Assembly (NCBI RefSeq): GCF_000820085.1
Contig: NZ_CDBN01000053.1
Location: 1 to 64,000 of the forward strand
From: Aeromonas sanarellii
GTDB taxonomy: Bacteria; Pseudomonadota; Gammaproteobacteria; Enterobacterales; Aeromonadaceae
Direction of reading: 5' to 3'
Length of the DNA: 64,000 nt
Positions 53,592-62,385 of this stretch are shown here, one piece after another. The notes under the pieces were generated by a model that was not told the DNA's origin, made no database searches, and saw nothing but the letters and a program-made list of their open reading frames with translations. The stretch's first letter is position 1; every line of letters starts with the position of its first letter. A program made the translations under genes and the position numbers.

Positions 53592-54170
53592 TCAGTTCTG
53601 GGCGAACTCGAAGGCCTTGATCACCTGCTTGACCCCGCTGACGTGGCGTGCGATCTCCACGGCCTGATCCCCCTCCTGACGGGTCACCAGACCGATCAGG
53701 AACACCTCGCTGTTCTCGGTGACGACCTTGACCTTGGTGCTGTCGAAGTTCTTGGTCCCCAGCATGTCGGCCCTTACCTTGGAGGTGATCCAGGTGTCGT
53801 TGCTGCGCACCCCTATGCTGACCGGCTTGCCGAGACGCAGCTCGTTATAGACGTGGCGTACCCCTTCGATGCGGGCCACTATCTTGCCCGCCTCCTGCTT
53901 GTAAGCGTCAGAGGGTGTCTGGCCGACCAGCAGAACGCGGCCATTGTTGCTGTAGACGCTGATCTTGCTGGCCGCGCTCAGGGGCTTGTTGTCGGCCAGC
54001 AGATTGGCCGCCTTCAGCTCAATGGTCTGATCGTCCCACTGGGCGCCCAGGGTGCGACGATCCCCGGTCGCCTTGGCGGTACCGGCTGCACCGCCGACCA
54101 CCACGGCTGCGCAGCCTTGCAGCAGCAGGGCGCCGGTCAGAAGGACAAATGCGAGAATGGGCTTCTTCAT
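53592..54170 (-). CDS. dolP: Outer-membrane lipoprotein DolP (two BON domains)
   Basis: The 192-aa DolP (YraP) lipoprotein supports outer-membrane integrity. It has lipobox LLLQGC (Cys20) and two BON domains: ELKAANLLADNKPLSAASKISVYSNNGRVLLVGQT and ITSKVRADMLGTKNFDSTKVKVVTENSEVFLIGLVT. It ends the lpoA-yraN-diaA-dolP operon, as in E. coli. The ATG follows a GGAAGA sequence 4 bp after the diaA stop. Confidence 0.95.
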   Translation of the reverse strand: MKKPILAFVLLTGALLLQGCAAVVVGGAAGTAKATGDRRTLGAQWDDQTIELKAANLLADNKPLSAASKISVYSNNGRVLLVGQTPSDAYKQEAGKIVARIEGVRHVYNELRLGKPVSIGVRSNDTWITSKVRADMLGTKNFDSTKVKVVTENSEVFLIGLVTRQEGDQAVEIARHVSGVKQVIKAFEFAQN

Positions 54171-54174
54171 GGTT

Positions 54175-54765
54175 TCAGTCTTCCTGTTGCGGGAAAAGAG
54201 TCTGGTCGATGAGATCACACAGGCAGTGCAGGGTCAACAGATTCACTTCCAGAATGCGAGGGCGGCGGGCGGACGGCACGCGGATCTCCACGTCATTGGG
54301 TCCGAGCAGACCGGCGATTTCTCCCCCGTCTCCGCCACCCAGCACTATGATGGTCATGTCGCGGGAGAGGGCGGCCTCGGCGGCCTTGATCAGGCTGCGG
54401 CTGTTGCCCGTGGTGGTGATGACCACCAGGATGTCGCCGGGCTGACCCAGGGCCCGGATCTGCTTGGCATACACCTCTTCGAAACCGTGATCGGTGGCGA
54501 TGGCGCTAATGGTAGCCATGTCGGGGGTCAGGGCCAGTCCGGGCAGAGAGGGGCGGGGCGTCTCATAGCAGTTGACCAGCTCGGAGATGAACAGCTGTGC
54601 CAGCGCGGAGGAGGGGCCATTGCCGCACGCCATCACCTTGTGGCCGTTGAGCAGGCAGATGGTCAGCATCTGTGCCGCCGTATGGATGGCGTCCGGCAGC
54701 GCCTCTGCGGCGGCGATCTTGGTCTGGATGCTCTCGGTGTAATTCTCTTTGATGGGGTCTGTCAT
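54175..54765 (-). CDS. diaA: DnaA initiator-associating protein DiaA
   Basis: The 196-aa SIS-domain protein equals E. coli DiaA in length. Phosphosugar-binding motifs [14 protein letters not shown] near residue 46 and [18 protein letters not shown] near 115 are visible. DiaA tetramers bind DnaA and promote replication initiation. It lies between yraN and dolP, the expected order. Confidence 0.95.
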   Translation of the reverse strand: MTDPIKENYTESIQTKIAAAEALPDAIHTAAQMLTICLLNGHKVMACGNGPSSALAQLFISELVNCYETPRPSLPGLALTPDMATISAIATDHGFEEVYAKQIRALGQPGDILVVITTTGNSRSLIKAAEAALSRDMTIIVLGGGDGGEIAGLLGPNDVEIRVPSARRPRILEVNLLTLHCLCDLIDQTLFPQQED

Positions 54766-54774
54766 GGGGTCCTC

Positions 54775-55170
54775 TTAAAACGCGTTCTGGATCCAGTCCG
54801 GCTGGTCACCCTCGAACGCGATCACATCGAATCGACAGGCCTGGCTGGCCTCGTTGATGGCATGTTGCTTGAAATAGTGGCGTGCGGCCAGCACGATCTT
54901 GTGCTGCTTGCGCCGGGTGACCGAGCTGGCGGCTCCGCCATGGCTGGCTTGAGCGCGATATCTGACCTCGACGAACACCAGGGTCTCCCCCTGGCGCATG
55001 ACGAGGTCGATTTCACCACCGCGGCAGCGGTAGTTGCGGGCCACGGGTTGCAGGCCACGGGCCTGCAACCAGCGTTCCGCTACTTGCTCAAAGTGCTGTC
55101 CCTTGTTCGTCGCCGCCGATGGCAACAGGTTCAACCACTGCTGGTGCAGTTGTGCCAGTAGCCTCTTCAT
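54775..55170 (-). CDS. yraN: YraN-family putative endonuclease (UPF0102)
   Basis: The 131-aa protein matches UPF0102: NKGQHFEQVAERWLQARGLQ, NYRCRGGEIDLVMRQ with the nuclease-type Glu/Asp, LVFVEVRYRAQASHGGAASSVTRRKQHKI and FDVIAFEGDQPDWIQNAF. These resemble Holliday-junction-resolvase-like folds; activity is unknown. The start codon lies inside the lpoA 3' end; the overlap is 83 bp, which is unusually long for this operon. Confidence 0.93.
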   Translation of the reverse strand: MKRLLAQLHQQWLNLLPSAATNKGQHFEQVAERWLQARGLQPVARNYRCRGGEIDLVMRQGETLVFVEVRYRAQASHGGAASSVTRRKQHKIVLAARHYFKQHAINEASQACRFDVIAFEGDQPDWIQNAF

Positions 55171-56998
55171 GGGTCGCGTCCTCCAGCTGGGGCACGGCGC
55201 TGTCGCTGACCAGCTGGCCATTCTGGTAGGTGGCCCAGTCCAGCATGCGCACTATGTTGCCCTGAGGATCCACGCTCAGCTGACCGCTCATGCCAGGTTG
55301 CTGCATGGCGTTCAGCTTGCGCATCTGTTGCAGGTTGCCAGCCAGGCCGACGGCATCGTAGCCGAGGGCGAACAGGCGCAGCAGGTCCCCCTGGGTTTGC
55401 GGCCAGAGCAGGGCAATCTGTTCACGTTGCTTCTCATAGCCGCCCAGCAACAGCGGCATCTCGGAGATGTGCATGCCGTTGAGCTCGGAGGCGACCTCGG
55501 TCGCGCCGCTGTCATAGCCGCGCGCGCTGCTGTAGATGGGCAGGCTGCCCATGGGATTGACCGAGATGTCCACATAGGGCTTGATCATCCGGGTTTCCAG
55601 GCTGTTGGCCACCACGTAGACGGCGTCTATGCTGCGCGGCGTCGCATCGGACAGCTGGACTATCTCCCCGGCACGGGCGGTGGAGCGGCCGCTCAGGGCG
55701 TTCTTGACCATGCCCTGCACCTCGTTGCGCGCGCCGAAGGTGGCAACCACGGGTTTCTCCTGGCTGACGCCGGCCCAGGCCTGCTCGAACGCCTTGATAC
55801 TGCTGTAGCCGATCCGGCCTTGTGCGGCGATCAACAGCGGCTTGCGATAGCCCTGCCCATAGAGATACTGCGCGGCCTGGCTCGCATCGGCGGCGGCGGA
55901 GAGGGAGAAATAGAAGGTGTTGTCGTTGACGATGGGCTTGTCCAGCTCGTTCAGCGCCAGCACGGGCACGGTCGGGTTGGACTTGAGCAGATCCTCGACC
56001 TGATCCTTGAGCAGCGGGCCTATGATCATGTTGGCCCCTTCCTGGATCGCCTGCTTGTAGAGATCCCCCATCGCCTTGCCCTGGGTGTCGTAGAAGTTCA
56101 GGGTGAACTGCCCCTGATTCTCCTTGTAGGACATCAGCATGCCGTTGCGGATGGCGGCGCCCTGGGCTTCCAGATTGCCGGAGAGGGGCAGGAAGACGGC
56201 GACCTGCTGCAGGGGGCCTGCATCCGTGGTGGCGAGATCACCCAGGCCGGCCGGCATGTCGCTCTGGGCCGGATGGTTCGGGAAGGCTTGCTTCCAGCCG
56301 GCGAGCTGGCGGGCAAGCTGGCTCGGCTGGGCGCCGAATTCGTTCACCAGGGCGGCCAGTCGCAGCCAGCCGGTGGTGACGTCGGGGGCAGGCGCCTCTT
56401 CCAGAGCCTGCAGGGTGGAGGGAGTCATGCTCTTGAGCAGGGACCAGATCTGCTGATGGTTGGTGGCCAGTTCATTCTTGGCCAGGTAGGGCTCCAGCAG
56501 GATCAGCGACTTGGCGGCACCGAACTTGTTGTTGATGTCCAGTTGCAGCACCACGCGCTGGCGGTACCAGTCCTTCTGGGTATCGGCATCCAGCGCCACC
56601 TCGGGTTTGCCCTCCAGCAGGATCAGCGCCTGGTTGGCGTTGCCCTGGGCGAGCAGCAGGTGCGCCTGCAGCAGCTGCAGTTGCGCCTGCTGCTCCGGGC
56701 TCTGGGCCTGCTTCTGCAACTGCTGGTACAGGGCGGCAGCCGGCTTGGCCTGGCCGAGGGCCAGGTAGCTGCGCGCAGCCATCACCTGCCAGACGAAGGC
56801 TTCCGCCGGCTTGGCGGGCTCCACCTGCTCCAGATACCACTGGGCATTCTTGGTCAGATCCGAGAAGGCCGACGGCATGCCGGGCTGTCCGGAAGGTTGA
56901 TTGGGCTCCGACGCACAGGCGGCAAGCAGGACTGCCGCGAGTAGGATGCCGAAGAGTCGTGATACACTTAGCTGCTTTGTAACCCGGTTCAAGTTCAT
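55088..56998 (-). CDS. lpoA: Penicillin-binding protein activator LpoA
   Basis: The 636-aa outer-membrane lipoprotein activates PBP1A. It has a lipobox LLAAC (Cys28), an N-terminal TPR-like helical region (LYQQLQKQAQSPEQQAQLQLLQAHLLLAQGNANQALILLEGK) and a C-terminal periplasmic-binding-like domain (VAVFLPLSGNLEAQGAAIRNGML). ATG 56998 gives the lipoprotein signal; an in-frame ATG at 57025 lies before it but has no ribosome site. It starts the lpoA-yraN-diaA-dolP operon and is divergent from rsmI. Confidence 0.94.
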   Translation of the reverse strand: MNLNRVTKQLSVSRLFGILLAAVLLAACASEPNQPSGQPGMPSAFSDLTKNAQWYLEQVEPAKPAEAFVWQVMAARSYLALGQAKPAAALYQQLQKQAQSPEQQAQLQLLQAHLLLAQGNANQALILLEGKPEVALDADTQKDWYRQRVVLQLDINNKFGAAKSLILLEPYLAKNELATNHQQIWSLLKSMTPSTLQALEEAPAPDVTTGWLRLAALVNEFGAQPSQLARQLAGWKQAFPNHPAQSDMPAGLGDLATTDAGPLQQVAVFLPLSGNLEAQGAAIRNGMLMSYKENQGQFTLNFYDTQGKAMGDLYKQAIQEGANMIIGPLLKDQVEDLLKSNPTVPVLALNELDKPIVNDNTFYFSLSAAADASQAAQYLYGQGYRKPLLIAAQGRIGYSSIKAFEQAWAGVSQEKPVVATFGARNEVQGMVKNALSGRSTARAGEIVQLSDATPRSIDAVYVVANSLETRMIKPYVDISVNPMGSLPIYSSARGYDSGATEVASELNGMHISEMPLLLGGYEKQREQIALLWPQTQGDLLRLFALGYDAVGLAGNLQQMRKLNAMQQPGMSGQLSVDPQGNIVRMLDWATYQNGQLVSDSAVPQLEDATHEEATGTTAPAVVEPVAIGGDEQGTAL

Positions 56999-57077
56999 TC
57001 CCCGACCAGTGTTGAAATTCTCCATAGTGTAAACGGGCCAATATGGCGACACAATTGTCGGGACGCTCGGAGATCCC

Positions 57078-57911
57078 ATGAGTGACATCCCAACCCTGTA
57101 TATAGTCCCCACCCCCATCGGCAATCTGGCGGATATCACCCAGCGAGCATTGGACACTCTGCGCCGCGTCGATCTGGTGGCCGCCGAGGATACCCGGCAT
57201 ACCGGCATCCTGCTCGGCCACTACCAGATCTCGGTGCCGACCTTCGCCCTGCACGATCACAACGAGCAGCAGAAGGCGGACGTGCTGATCGGCCGGATCA
57301 AGGAGGGCAAGAGCGTGGCCCTGGTCTCCGATGCGGGCACGCCCCTCATCAGCGACCCCGGTTATCATCTGGTCACCCGTTGTCGCGAGGCCGGGGTCAA
57401 GGTGGTGCCGCTGCCCGGCCCCTGCGCCGCCATCACGGCGCTCTCGGCGGCCGGCCTGCCCACCGACCGCTTCGCCTTCGAGGGTTTTCTGCCCGCCAAG
57501 GCCAAGGGGCGCGACGATCGCCTGCAGGCGGTGATCGAGGACACCCGCTCCCTGGTGTTCTACGAATCCCCGCGCCGGGTGCAGGAGACGGTGGAGGCCA
57601 TCGCCCGTATCCTGGGGGAGCGCCAGGTGGTGGTGTGCCGCGAGCTGACCAAGACCTTCGAGTCCATTCACGGGCTGCCCGCCTCCGAGATGCTGGCCTG
57701 GCTCGGGGAAGACGAGAACCGCTGCCGCGGCGAGATCGTGCTGGTGGTGGCGGGGGCCAGAAAGGAAGAAGAGGAGCTGCCGGCGGAGGCGATCCGCACC
57801 CTGGGGCTGCTGGTGGCCGAGCTGCCGCTCAAGAAGGCGGCGGCCCTCACCGCCGAGATCCACGGGGTGAAGAAGAATGCCCTCTACAAGTACGGTCTCG
57901 AGCATCATTAA
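57078..57911 (+). CDS. rsmI: 16S rRNA 2'-O-methyltransferase RsmI
   Basis: RsmI methylates C1402 of 16S rRNA. The 277-aa protein has [77 protein letters not shown] and [12 protein letters not shown], all typical of the SAM-binding YraL family. Divergence from lpoA is the conserved gammaproteobacterial arrangement. Confidence 0.96.
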   Translation: MSDIPTLYIVPTPIGNLADITQRALDTLRRVDLVAAEDTRHTGILLGHYQISVPTFALHDHNEQQKADVLIGRIKEGKSVALVSDAGTPLISDPGYHLVTRCREAGVKVVPLPGPCAAITALSAAGLPTDRFAFEGFLPAKAKGRDDRLQAVIEDTRSLVFYESPRRVQETVEAIARILGERQVVVCRELTKTFESIHGLPASEMLAWLGEDENRCRGEIVLVVAGARKEEEELPAEAIRTLGLLVAELPLKKAAALTAEIHGVKKNALYKYGLEHH

Positions 57912-57935
57912 TTGCCGTAATCGGGAATTGCCGGT

Positions 57936-57964
57936 TTACCCCGTCCGCTTCACGAGGCTATAAT
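57936..57964 (+). promoter_or_regulatory. rnpB promoter
   Basis: TTACCC (57936-57941), a 17-bp spacer and a perfect TATAAT (57959-57964) lie just before the start of RNase P RNA, giving a predicted start near 57972. Confidence 0.8.
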
Positions 57965-57973
57965 CCGCGCCTC

Positions 57974-58360
<387 letters not shown>

Positions 58361-58369
58361 TCTTTCCCA

Positions 58370-58402
58370 AAGAGCCTTGCGCCTTCTCGCAAGGCTCTTT
58401 TT
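58370..58402 (+). terminator. Terminator of rnpB
   Basis: AAGAGCCTTGCG / CGCAAGGCTCTT stem with CCTTCT loop and a TTTTT run; it starts 9 bp after the RNA's 3' helix. Confidence 0.93.
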
Positions 58403-58473
58403 ATTATTTGAGGAACAGCGGAACAATCATCCACGTTCTCGCCATAATAGCACTTGGTTTTGATGAGAGTGAT

Positions 58474-58551
58474 ATGCTTATAAATCATGCTGTTATGATT
58501 TACCTCATCGTAATGTTAGTGACTGGATTTCTCGCAGGACGGATGAGGTAA
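58474..58551 (+). CDS. Candidate 25-aa hydrophobic peptide ORF
   Basis: The ORF reads MLINHAVMIYLIVMLVTGFLA and ends GRMR. It could be a single-helix membrane peptide. It lies in AT-rich DNA between rnpB and mraZ, and only a weak GAGAG lies upstream. Chance is a serious alternative. Confidence 0.25.
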   Translation: MLINHAVMIYLIVMLVTGFLAGRMR

Positions 58552-58738
58552 AAGCCTGCCCTTATATATCTACTTTGTTCATTTTCTAATTGTTCCCAAT
58601 TTATCTCTTGCTTGTGAGCAGCAATAACTTGTGAAAAATCAATTCATTTAATCGGTCGCCTCCCCACGCTGCGTCAATATGTTTCCCCTGCCCGAGATCC
58701 TTGCTTGAAAAGCCTCCTGCTCGTCCTTAAACTTCATG
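58552..58738. other. AT-rich gap before mraZ
   Basis: This stretch lies between rnpB and the mraZ operator. It is markedly AT-rich and should hold the promoter of the dcw cluster, but no clean -35/-10 pair was singled out. No gene is visible. Confidence 0.4.
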
Positions 58739-58773
58739 GTGGAGAAAAGTGGATCAAAGTGGTTTTTATCGGG
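58739..58773 (+). promoter_or_regulatory. MraZ operator: GTGG repeats at 10-bp spacing
   Basis: GTGGA, GTGGA and GTGGT begin at 58739, 58749 and 58759, exactly 10 bp apart, followed by a degenerate TCGGG at 58769. MraZ proteins bind TGGGN-type direct repeats with 5-bp spacers in the mraZ promoter and repress their own operon, and these repeats fit that layout 50-70 bp before mraZ. Confidence 0.78.
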
Positions 58774-58811
58774 CGATTTGCCCCCCTTAACTCATTTTCA
58801 GGGACTGCAAT

Positions 58812-59270
58812 TTGTTGCGTGGCGCTCACGCCATCAGCCTGGACAGCAAGGGCCGGTTGGCGATTCCGACCAAATTTCGTGATTGGCTGCGCGACGAGTG
58901 CGACGGCCAGCTGGTCTGCACCATCGACATCGCTCATCCCTGTCTGCTGCTGTATCCCCTGAACGAATGGGAAGAGATAGAGCGCAAGCTCAAGACCCTT
59001 TCCAGCACCAACCCGGCGGAACGCCGCCTGCAGCGTCTGCTGCTCGGCCACGCGGCCGAATGCGAACTGGATGGCAATGGCCGTCTGCTGCTGAGCCAGC
59101 CGCTGCGCAGCCATGCCGGGCTGGACAAGAAAGTCATGCTGGTGGGCCAGCTCAACAAGTTCGAGCTGTGGGATGAAGCCCGCTGGCAACAACAGATCAA
59201 CGACGACATCCTGGGCCTGCCCGAGGACGACTGGGCAAGCTCACCACGACTACAGGATTTTTCTTTATAA
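58812..59270 (+). CDS. mraZ: Transcriptional regulator MraZ
   Basis: The 152-aa protein has two SpoVT-AbrB half domains: [23 protein letters not shown] and [26 protein letters not shown], typical of MraZ, an octameric regulator of the division and cell-wall cluster. It matches the E. coli protein (152 aa) including NKFELWDE. The TTG at 58812 is chosen by homology (MLRGA); AGGGA lies about 8 nt upstream. No ATG is available in frame near it. It ends one base before the rsmH ATG. Confidence 0.93.
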   Translation: MLRGAHAISLDSKGRLAIPTKFRDWLRDECDGQLVCTIDIAHPCLLLYPLNEWEEIERKLKTLSSTNPAERRLQRLLLGHAAECELDGNGRLLLSQPLRSHAGLDKKVMLVGQLNKFELWDEARWQQQINDDILGLPEDDWASSPRLQDFSL

Positions 59271-60209
59271 ATGACCCAAGCCGCTGAACACATCACAGTG
59301 CTGTTGCACGAAGCCGTCGAAGGGCTGGCCATCAAGCCGGACGGCATCTACGTCGACGGCACCTTTGGCCGGGGTGGTCACTCTCGTCTCATTCTCCAGC
59401 AGCTCGGCCCCAACGGCCGACTGATCGCCATCGATCGGGATCCCCAAGCCATCGCCGAGGCCGCGAAGATCCAGGATCCCCGTTTCGAGATCGTGCACGG
59501 CCCCTTCTCCGGCATCACCTCCTACCTGAGCGAGCGCGGCCTGCTGGGGAAGGTGGACGGCTTCCTGCTGGATCTCGGGGTCTCCTCCCCCCAGCTGGAC
59601 GATGCCGAACGCGGCTTCAGCTTCATGAAGGACGGCCCCCTCGACATGCGGATGGACCCGACCACTGGCCAGAGCGCCGCCGAGTGGCTGGCCCGCGCCG
59701 ATGTGGACGACATCGCCTGGGTGCTGAAGACCTTCGGCGAGGAGCGCTTCGCCAAGAAGATTGCTCGCGCCATAGTGCACGACAGGGTCACCGAGCCCTA
59801 TGTGCGCACCCGCCAGCTGGCAGAGATGATCGCCCGGGTCAATCCGAGCAAGGAGAAGGGCAAGCACGCTGCCACCCGCAGCTTCCAGGCCATCCGCATC
59901 TACATCAACAGCGAGCTGGACGAGATCGAAACCGCGTTGAACGGCGCGCTAGAAGTCTTGGCTCCTCACGGCCGTCTCTCCGTCATCAGCTTCCACTCCC
60001 TGGAAGATCGGCTGGTGAAGCACTTCATCCGCAAGCACGAGAAAGGACCCGAGGTGCCCCACGGCATCCCGCTGACCGAGGCCCAGCTGGCCGGCGGTCG
60101 CAAGCTGAAGTCGGTCGGCAAGGCGCTCAAGCCTTCCGAGCATGAAGTCAATGAAAACACCCGATCCCGCAGCTCGGTGCTGCGGGTCGCAGAGCGGCTG
60201 GCGGAGTAA
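59271..60209 (+). CDS. rsmH: 16S rRNA m4C1402 methyltransferase RsmH
   Basis: The 312-aa MraW/RsmH methylates N4 of C1402 in 16S rRNA (the same nucleotide as RsmI). It has [13 protein letters not shown], the SAM-binding [47 protein letters not shown] and [12 protein letters not shown]. The ATG directly follows the mraZ stop (TAA then ATG), indicating tight coupling. Confidence 0.97.
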   Translation: MTQAAEHITVLLHEAVEGLAIKPDGIYVDGTFGRGGHSRLILQQLGPNGRLIAIDRDPQAIAEAAKIQDPRFEIVHGPFSGITSYLSERGLLGKVDGFLLDLGVSSPQLDDAERGFSFMKDGPLDMRMDPTTGQSAAEWLARADVDDIAWVLKTFGEERFAKKIARAIVHDRVTEPYVRTRQLAEMIARVNPSKEKGKHAATRSFQAIRIYINSELDEIETALNGALEVLAPHGRLSVISFHSLEDRLVKHFIRKHEKGPEVPHGIPLTEAQLAGGRKLKSVGKALKPSEHEVNENTRSRSSVLRVAERLAE

Positions 60210-60212
60210 GCC

Positions 60213-60527
60213 ATGAGCGAAGTGCGCGTTCACCTCGCCAGGGAGATCGTTGCGGATCTCTGGCGCCACAAGTTGCAGGTCGTGCTGACCATCGCAGTGC
60301 TGGTCACCGCCTTCGCGGTGATCCTGGTGACCAACATGACCCGGGGGCTGACGGCCAAGCAGAACGATCTGATGGCGGAAGAGGACAGGCTCAACATCGA
60401 GTGGCGCCACCTCTTGCTGGAGCAGGGCACCCTGGCCGAGCACTCCCGGGTGGCGAGCCTGGCCATGGACAAGTTGCAGATGGCTCGCCCGCTGGTGACC
60501 ACCGAGAAGGTAATTACACAACCATGA
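60213..60527 (+). CDS. ftsL: Cell division protein FtsL
   Basis: The 104-aa bitopic membrane protein has an N-terminal cytoplasmic stretch (EIVADLWRHKLQ), a membrane helix (VVLTIAVLVTAFAVILVT) and a periplasmic leucine-zipper-like segment (LMAEEDRLNIEWRHLLLEQGTL). It forms the FtsQLB divisome complex. It starts 3 bp after rsmH and overlaps ftsI by the ATGA sequence. Confidence 0.95.
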   Translation: MSEVRVHLAREIVADLWRHKLQVVLTIAVLVTAFAVILVTNMTRGLTAKQNDLMAEEDRLNIEWRHLLLEQGTLAEHSRVASLAMDKLQMARPLVTTEKVITQP

Positions 60528-62290
60528 CACGCAAGGCCGCCACCAAGGCTCCGGCAAAGGACAAAGCCAAGGCGAAAGCACCGTCACTCTACCCCTGGCG
60601 CTTTCGCACCCTGGTTTTCTTCATCGGCATCGCATTTGCGGGGCTGATCCTGCGGCTGGCCTGGATCCAGGTGATCGATCCGGACAGGCTGCGCCAGGAG
60701 GGGGACATGCGCTCCCTGCGCACCACCTCCACCCAGGCGGTGCGCGGCATGATCACGGATCGCAACGGCGAGCAGCTGGCGGTCTCCGTGCCGGTCGAGG
60801 CCGTCTGGGCCGATCCCAAGACGGTGCACGAGTCCGGCGCCATCCACAACGAGCGCGCCTGGCTGGCGCTCTCCGCCGTGCTCAAGCTCGACATCAACAC
60901 CCTCAAGCACCGCATCGCCAATCCGAGCAAGCGCTTCGTCTACCTGCAGCGGCAGGTGACGCCGGCGGTGGCGGAATACATCAAGGGCTTGAAACTTGGA
61001 GGCATCTATCTGCGCCCCGAGGCGCGCCGCTTCTATCCGACCGGCGAGATCAGCGCCCACCTGGTGGGGGTGACCAACATCGACGGCAGCGGCATCGAGG
61101 GGATCGAGCGCAGCTACAACGAGTGGCTGACCGCGACCCCTGGCGAGATGCGGGTGCGCAAGGACAGGCAGGGCCGCGTCATCGAGCGCCTGGGCCTGGT
61201 GAAAGAGGGCAAGCATGCCAACGATCTGCAGCTGAGCATCGATCAGCGGGTGCAGGCGCTGGCCTATCGCGCCCTCAAGCGGGCCACCGACGAGAACAAG
61301 GCGACCTCCGGCTCCATGGTGATGCTGGACGTGAAGACCGGCGAGGTGCTCGCCATGGTCAACACCCCCTCCTACAACCCGAACAACCGCGGCCAGTACC
61401 AGAGTTTCCGGGTGCGCAACCGGGTGGTCACCGACACCTACGAGCCTGGTTCGACCGTCAAGCCTTTGATTCTGTTGAGCGCCCTGCAGGCCGGCGTCAC
61501 CAGCTGGAAGGATTTCATCCCGGGTGGGCCGCTCTTTATCGGGGCCAAGCAAATCCGTGACGTGAGCATCCACAAGGCGACCAACCTGTACGACATCCTG
61601 CGCTACTCCTCCAACATCGGCATGTCGCGCATCGCGCTGCGGATGCCAGCCCAGGAGATGATCAACACCCTCAGCATGGTGGGCTTCGGGATGGACACCG
61701 GCAGCGGCCTGATGGGGGAGAGCAGCGGCATGCTGCCCCAGCGTCGCCGCTGGTCCGACATCGAGCGGGCCACCCTGTCGTTCGGCTACGGCCTGCGGGT
61801 CACCCCGCTGCAGCTCGCCTCCGCCTACGCCACCCTGGCCAACAAGGGCAAGCGGGTGCCGCTCTCCATCATCAAGGTGACCAAGCCGCCCAAGGGCGAG
61901 CAGGTCATCGACCACAACAATGCGGCCGCCATGCTACATGCGCTGGAGTACGTGGTCAGCAACGCCATTCCCAAGGCCCAGATCCCGGGCTACCGGGTCG
62001 GCGGCAAGAGTGGTACCGCCAAGGTCGCCGTGGCGGGGGGCTATGGCAAGGATTACATGGCCTGGTTTGCCGGCTTCGCCCCGGCCAGCAATCCCCGCTT
62101 CGTCATGGTGGTGGTGATCAACGAGCCCAAGGGGGATGCCTACTACGGCGGCGCCGTGGCGACGCCGCCCTTTGCCGAGGCCATGGGGGGCGTGCTGCAG
62201 CTCTTCAACATCCGTCCCGACGCGATCCCGCCCGAGGTGCCCGCCAAGCTTGCCCGCACGGAGGCCACCAATGGCGCACCGCGTACTTGA
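60524..62290 (+). CDS. ftsI: Peptidoglycan transpeptidase FtsI (PBP3)
   Basis: The 588-aa division transpeptidase equals E. coli PBP3 in length. It has a short cytoplasmic tail and membrane helix (LVFFIGIAFAGLILRLAW), then the active-site motifs SxxK (Ser310 in EPGSTVKP), SSN in RYSSNIG and KSGT in GGKSGTAK. The pedestal domain contains RGMITDRNGE. It starts inside the ftsL stop codon (ATGA). Confidence 0.97.
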   Translation: MTRKAATKAPAKDKAKAKAPSLYPWRFRTLVFFIGIAFAGLILRLAWIQVIDPDRLRQEGDMRSLRTTSTQAVRGMITDRNGEQLAVSVPVEAVWADPKTVHESGAIHNERAWLALSAVLKLDINTLKHRIANPSKRFVYLQRQVTPAVAEYIKGLKLGGIYLRPEARRFYPTGEISAHLVGVTNIDGSGIEGIERSYNEWLTATPGEMRVRKDRQGRVIERLGLVKEGKHANDLQLSIDQRVQALAYRALKRATDENKATSGSMVMLDVKTGEVLAMVNTPSYNPNNRGQYQSFRVRNRVVTDTYEPGSTVKPLILLSALQAGVTSWKDFIPGGPLFIGAKQIRDVSIHKATNLYDILRYSSNIGMSRIALRMPAQEMINTLSMVGFGMDTGSGLMGESSGMLPQRRRWSDIERATLSFGYGLRVTPLQLASAYATLANKGKRVPLSIIKVTKPPKGEQVIDHNNAAAMLHALEYVVSNAIPKAQIPGYRVGGKSGTAKVAVAGGYGKDYMAWFAGFAPASNPRFVMVVVINEPKGDAYYGGAVATPPFAEAMGGVLQLFNIRPDAIPPEVPAKLARTEATNGAPRT

Positions 62291-62313
62291 CGGGCATCCG
62301 GCTTTTTCCATCG

Positions 62314-62336
62314 GCCCCGCCGCTGTCGGGGCATTT
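62314..62336 (+). other. Terminator-like hairpin between ftsI and murE
   Basis: GCCCCG (62314-62319) pairs with CGGGGC (62327-62332) across a 7-nt loop and is followed by ATTTT. It lies in a 95-bp gap, the only sizeable gap in this otherwise tight operon, so partial termination or mRNA processing is possible. Confidence 0.5.
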
Positions 62337-62385
62337 TCCATGGTGCCCGTGTGCGCCCGCATTCCTGCATTTTCGGAGGCTGCCC

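Noticed and set aside
53354..53620. Plus-strand 88-aa frame in the argP-dolP gap
   Set aside because: It runs over the end of dolP and has no ribosome site or recognisable domain. It was kept only as part of an unexplained gap.
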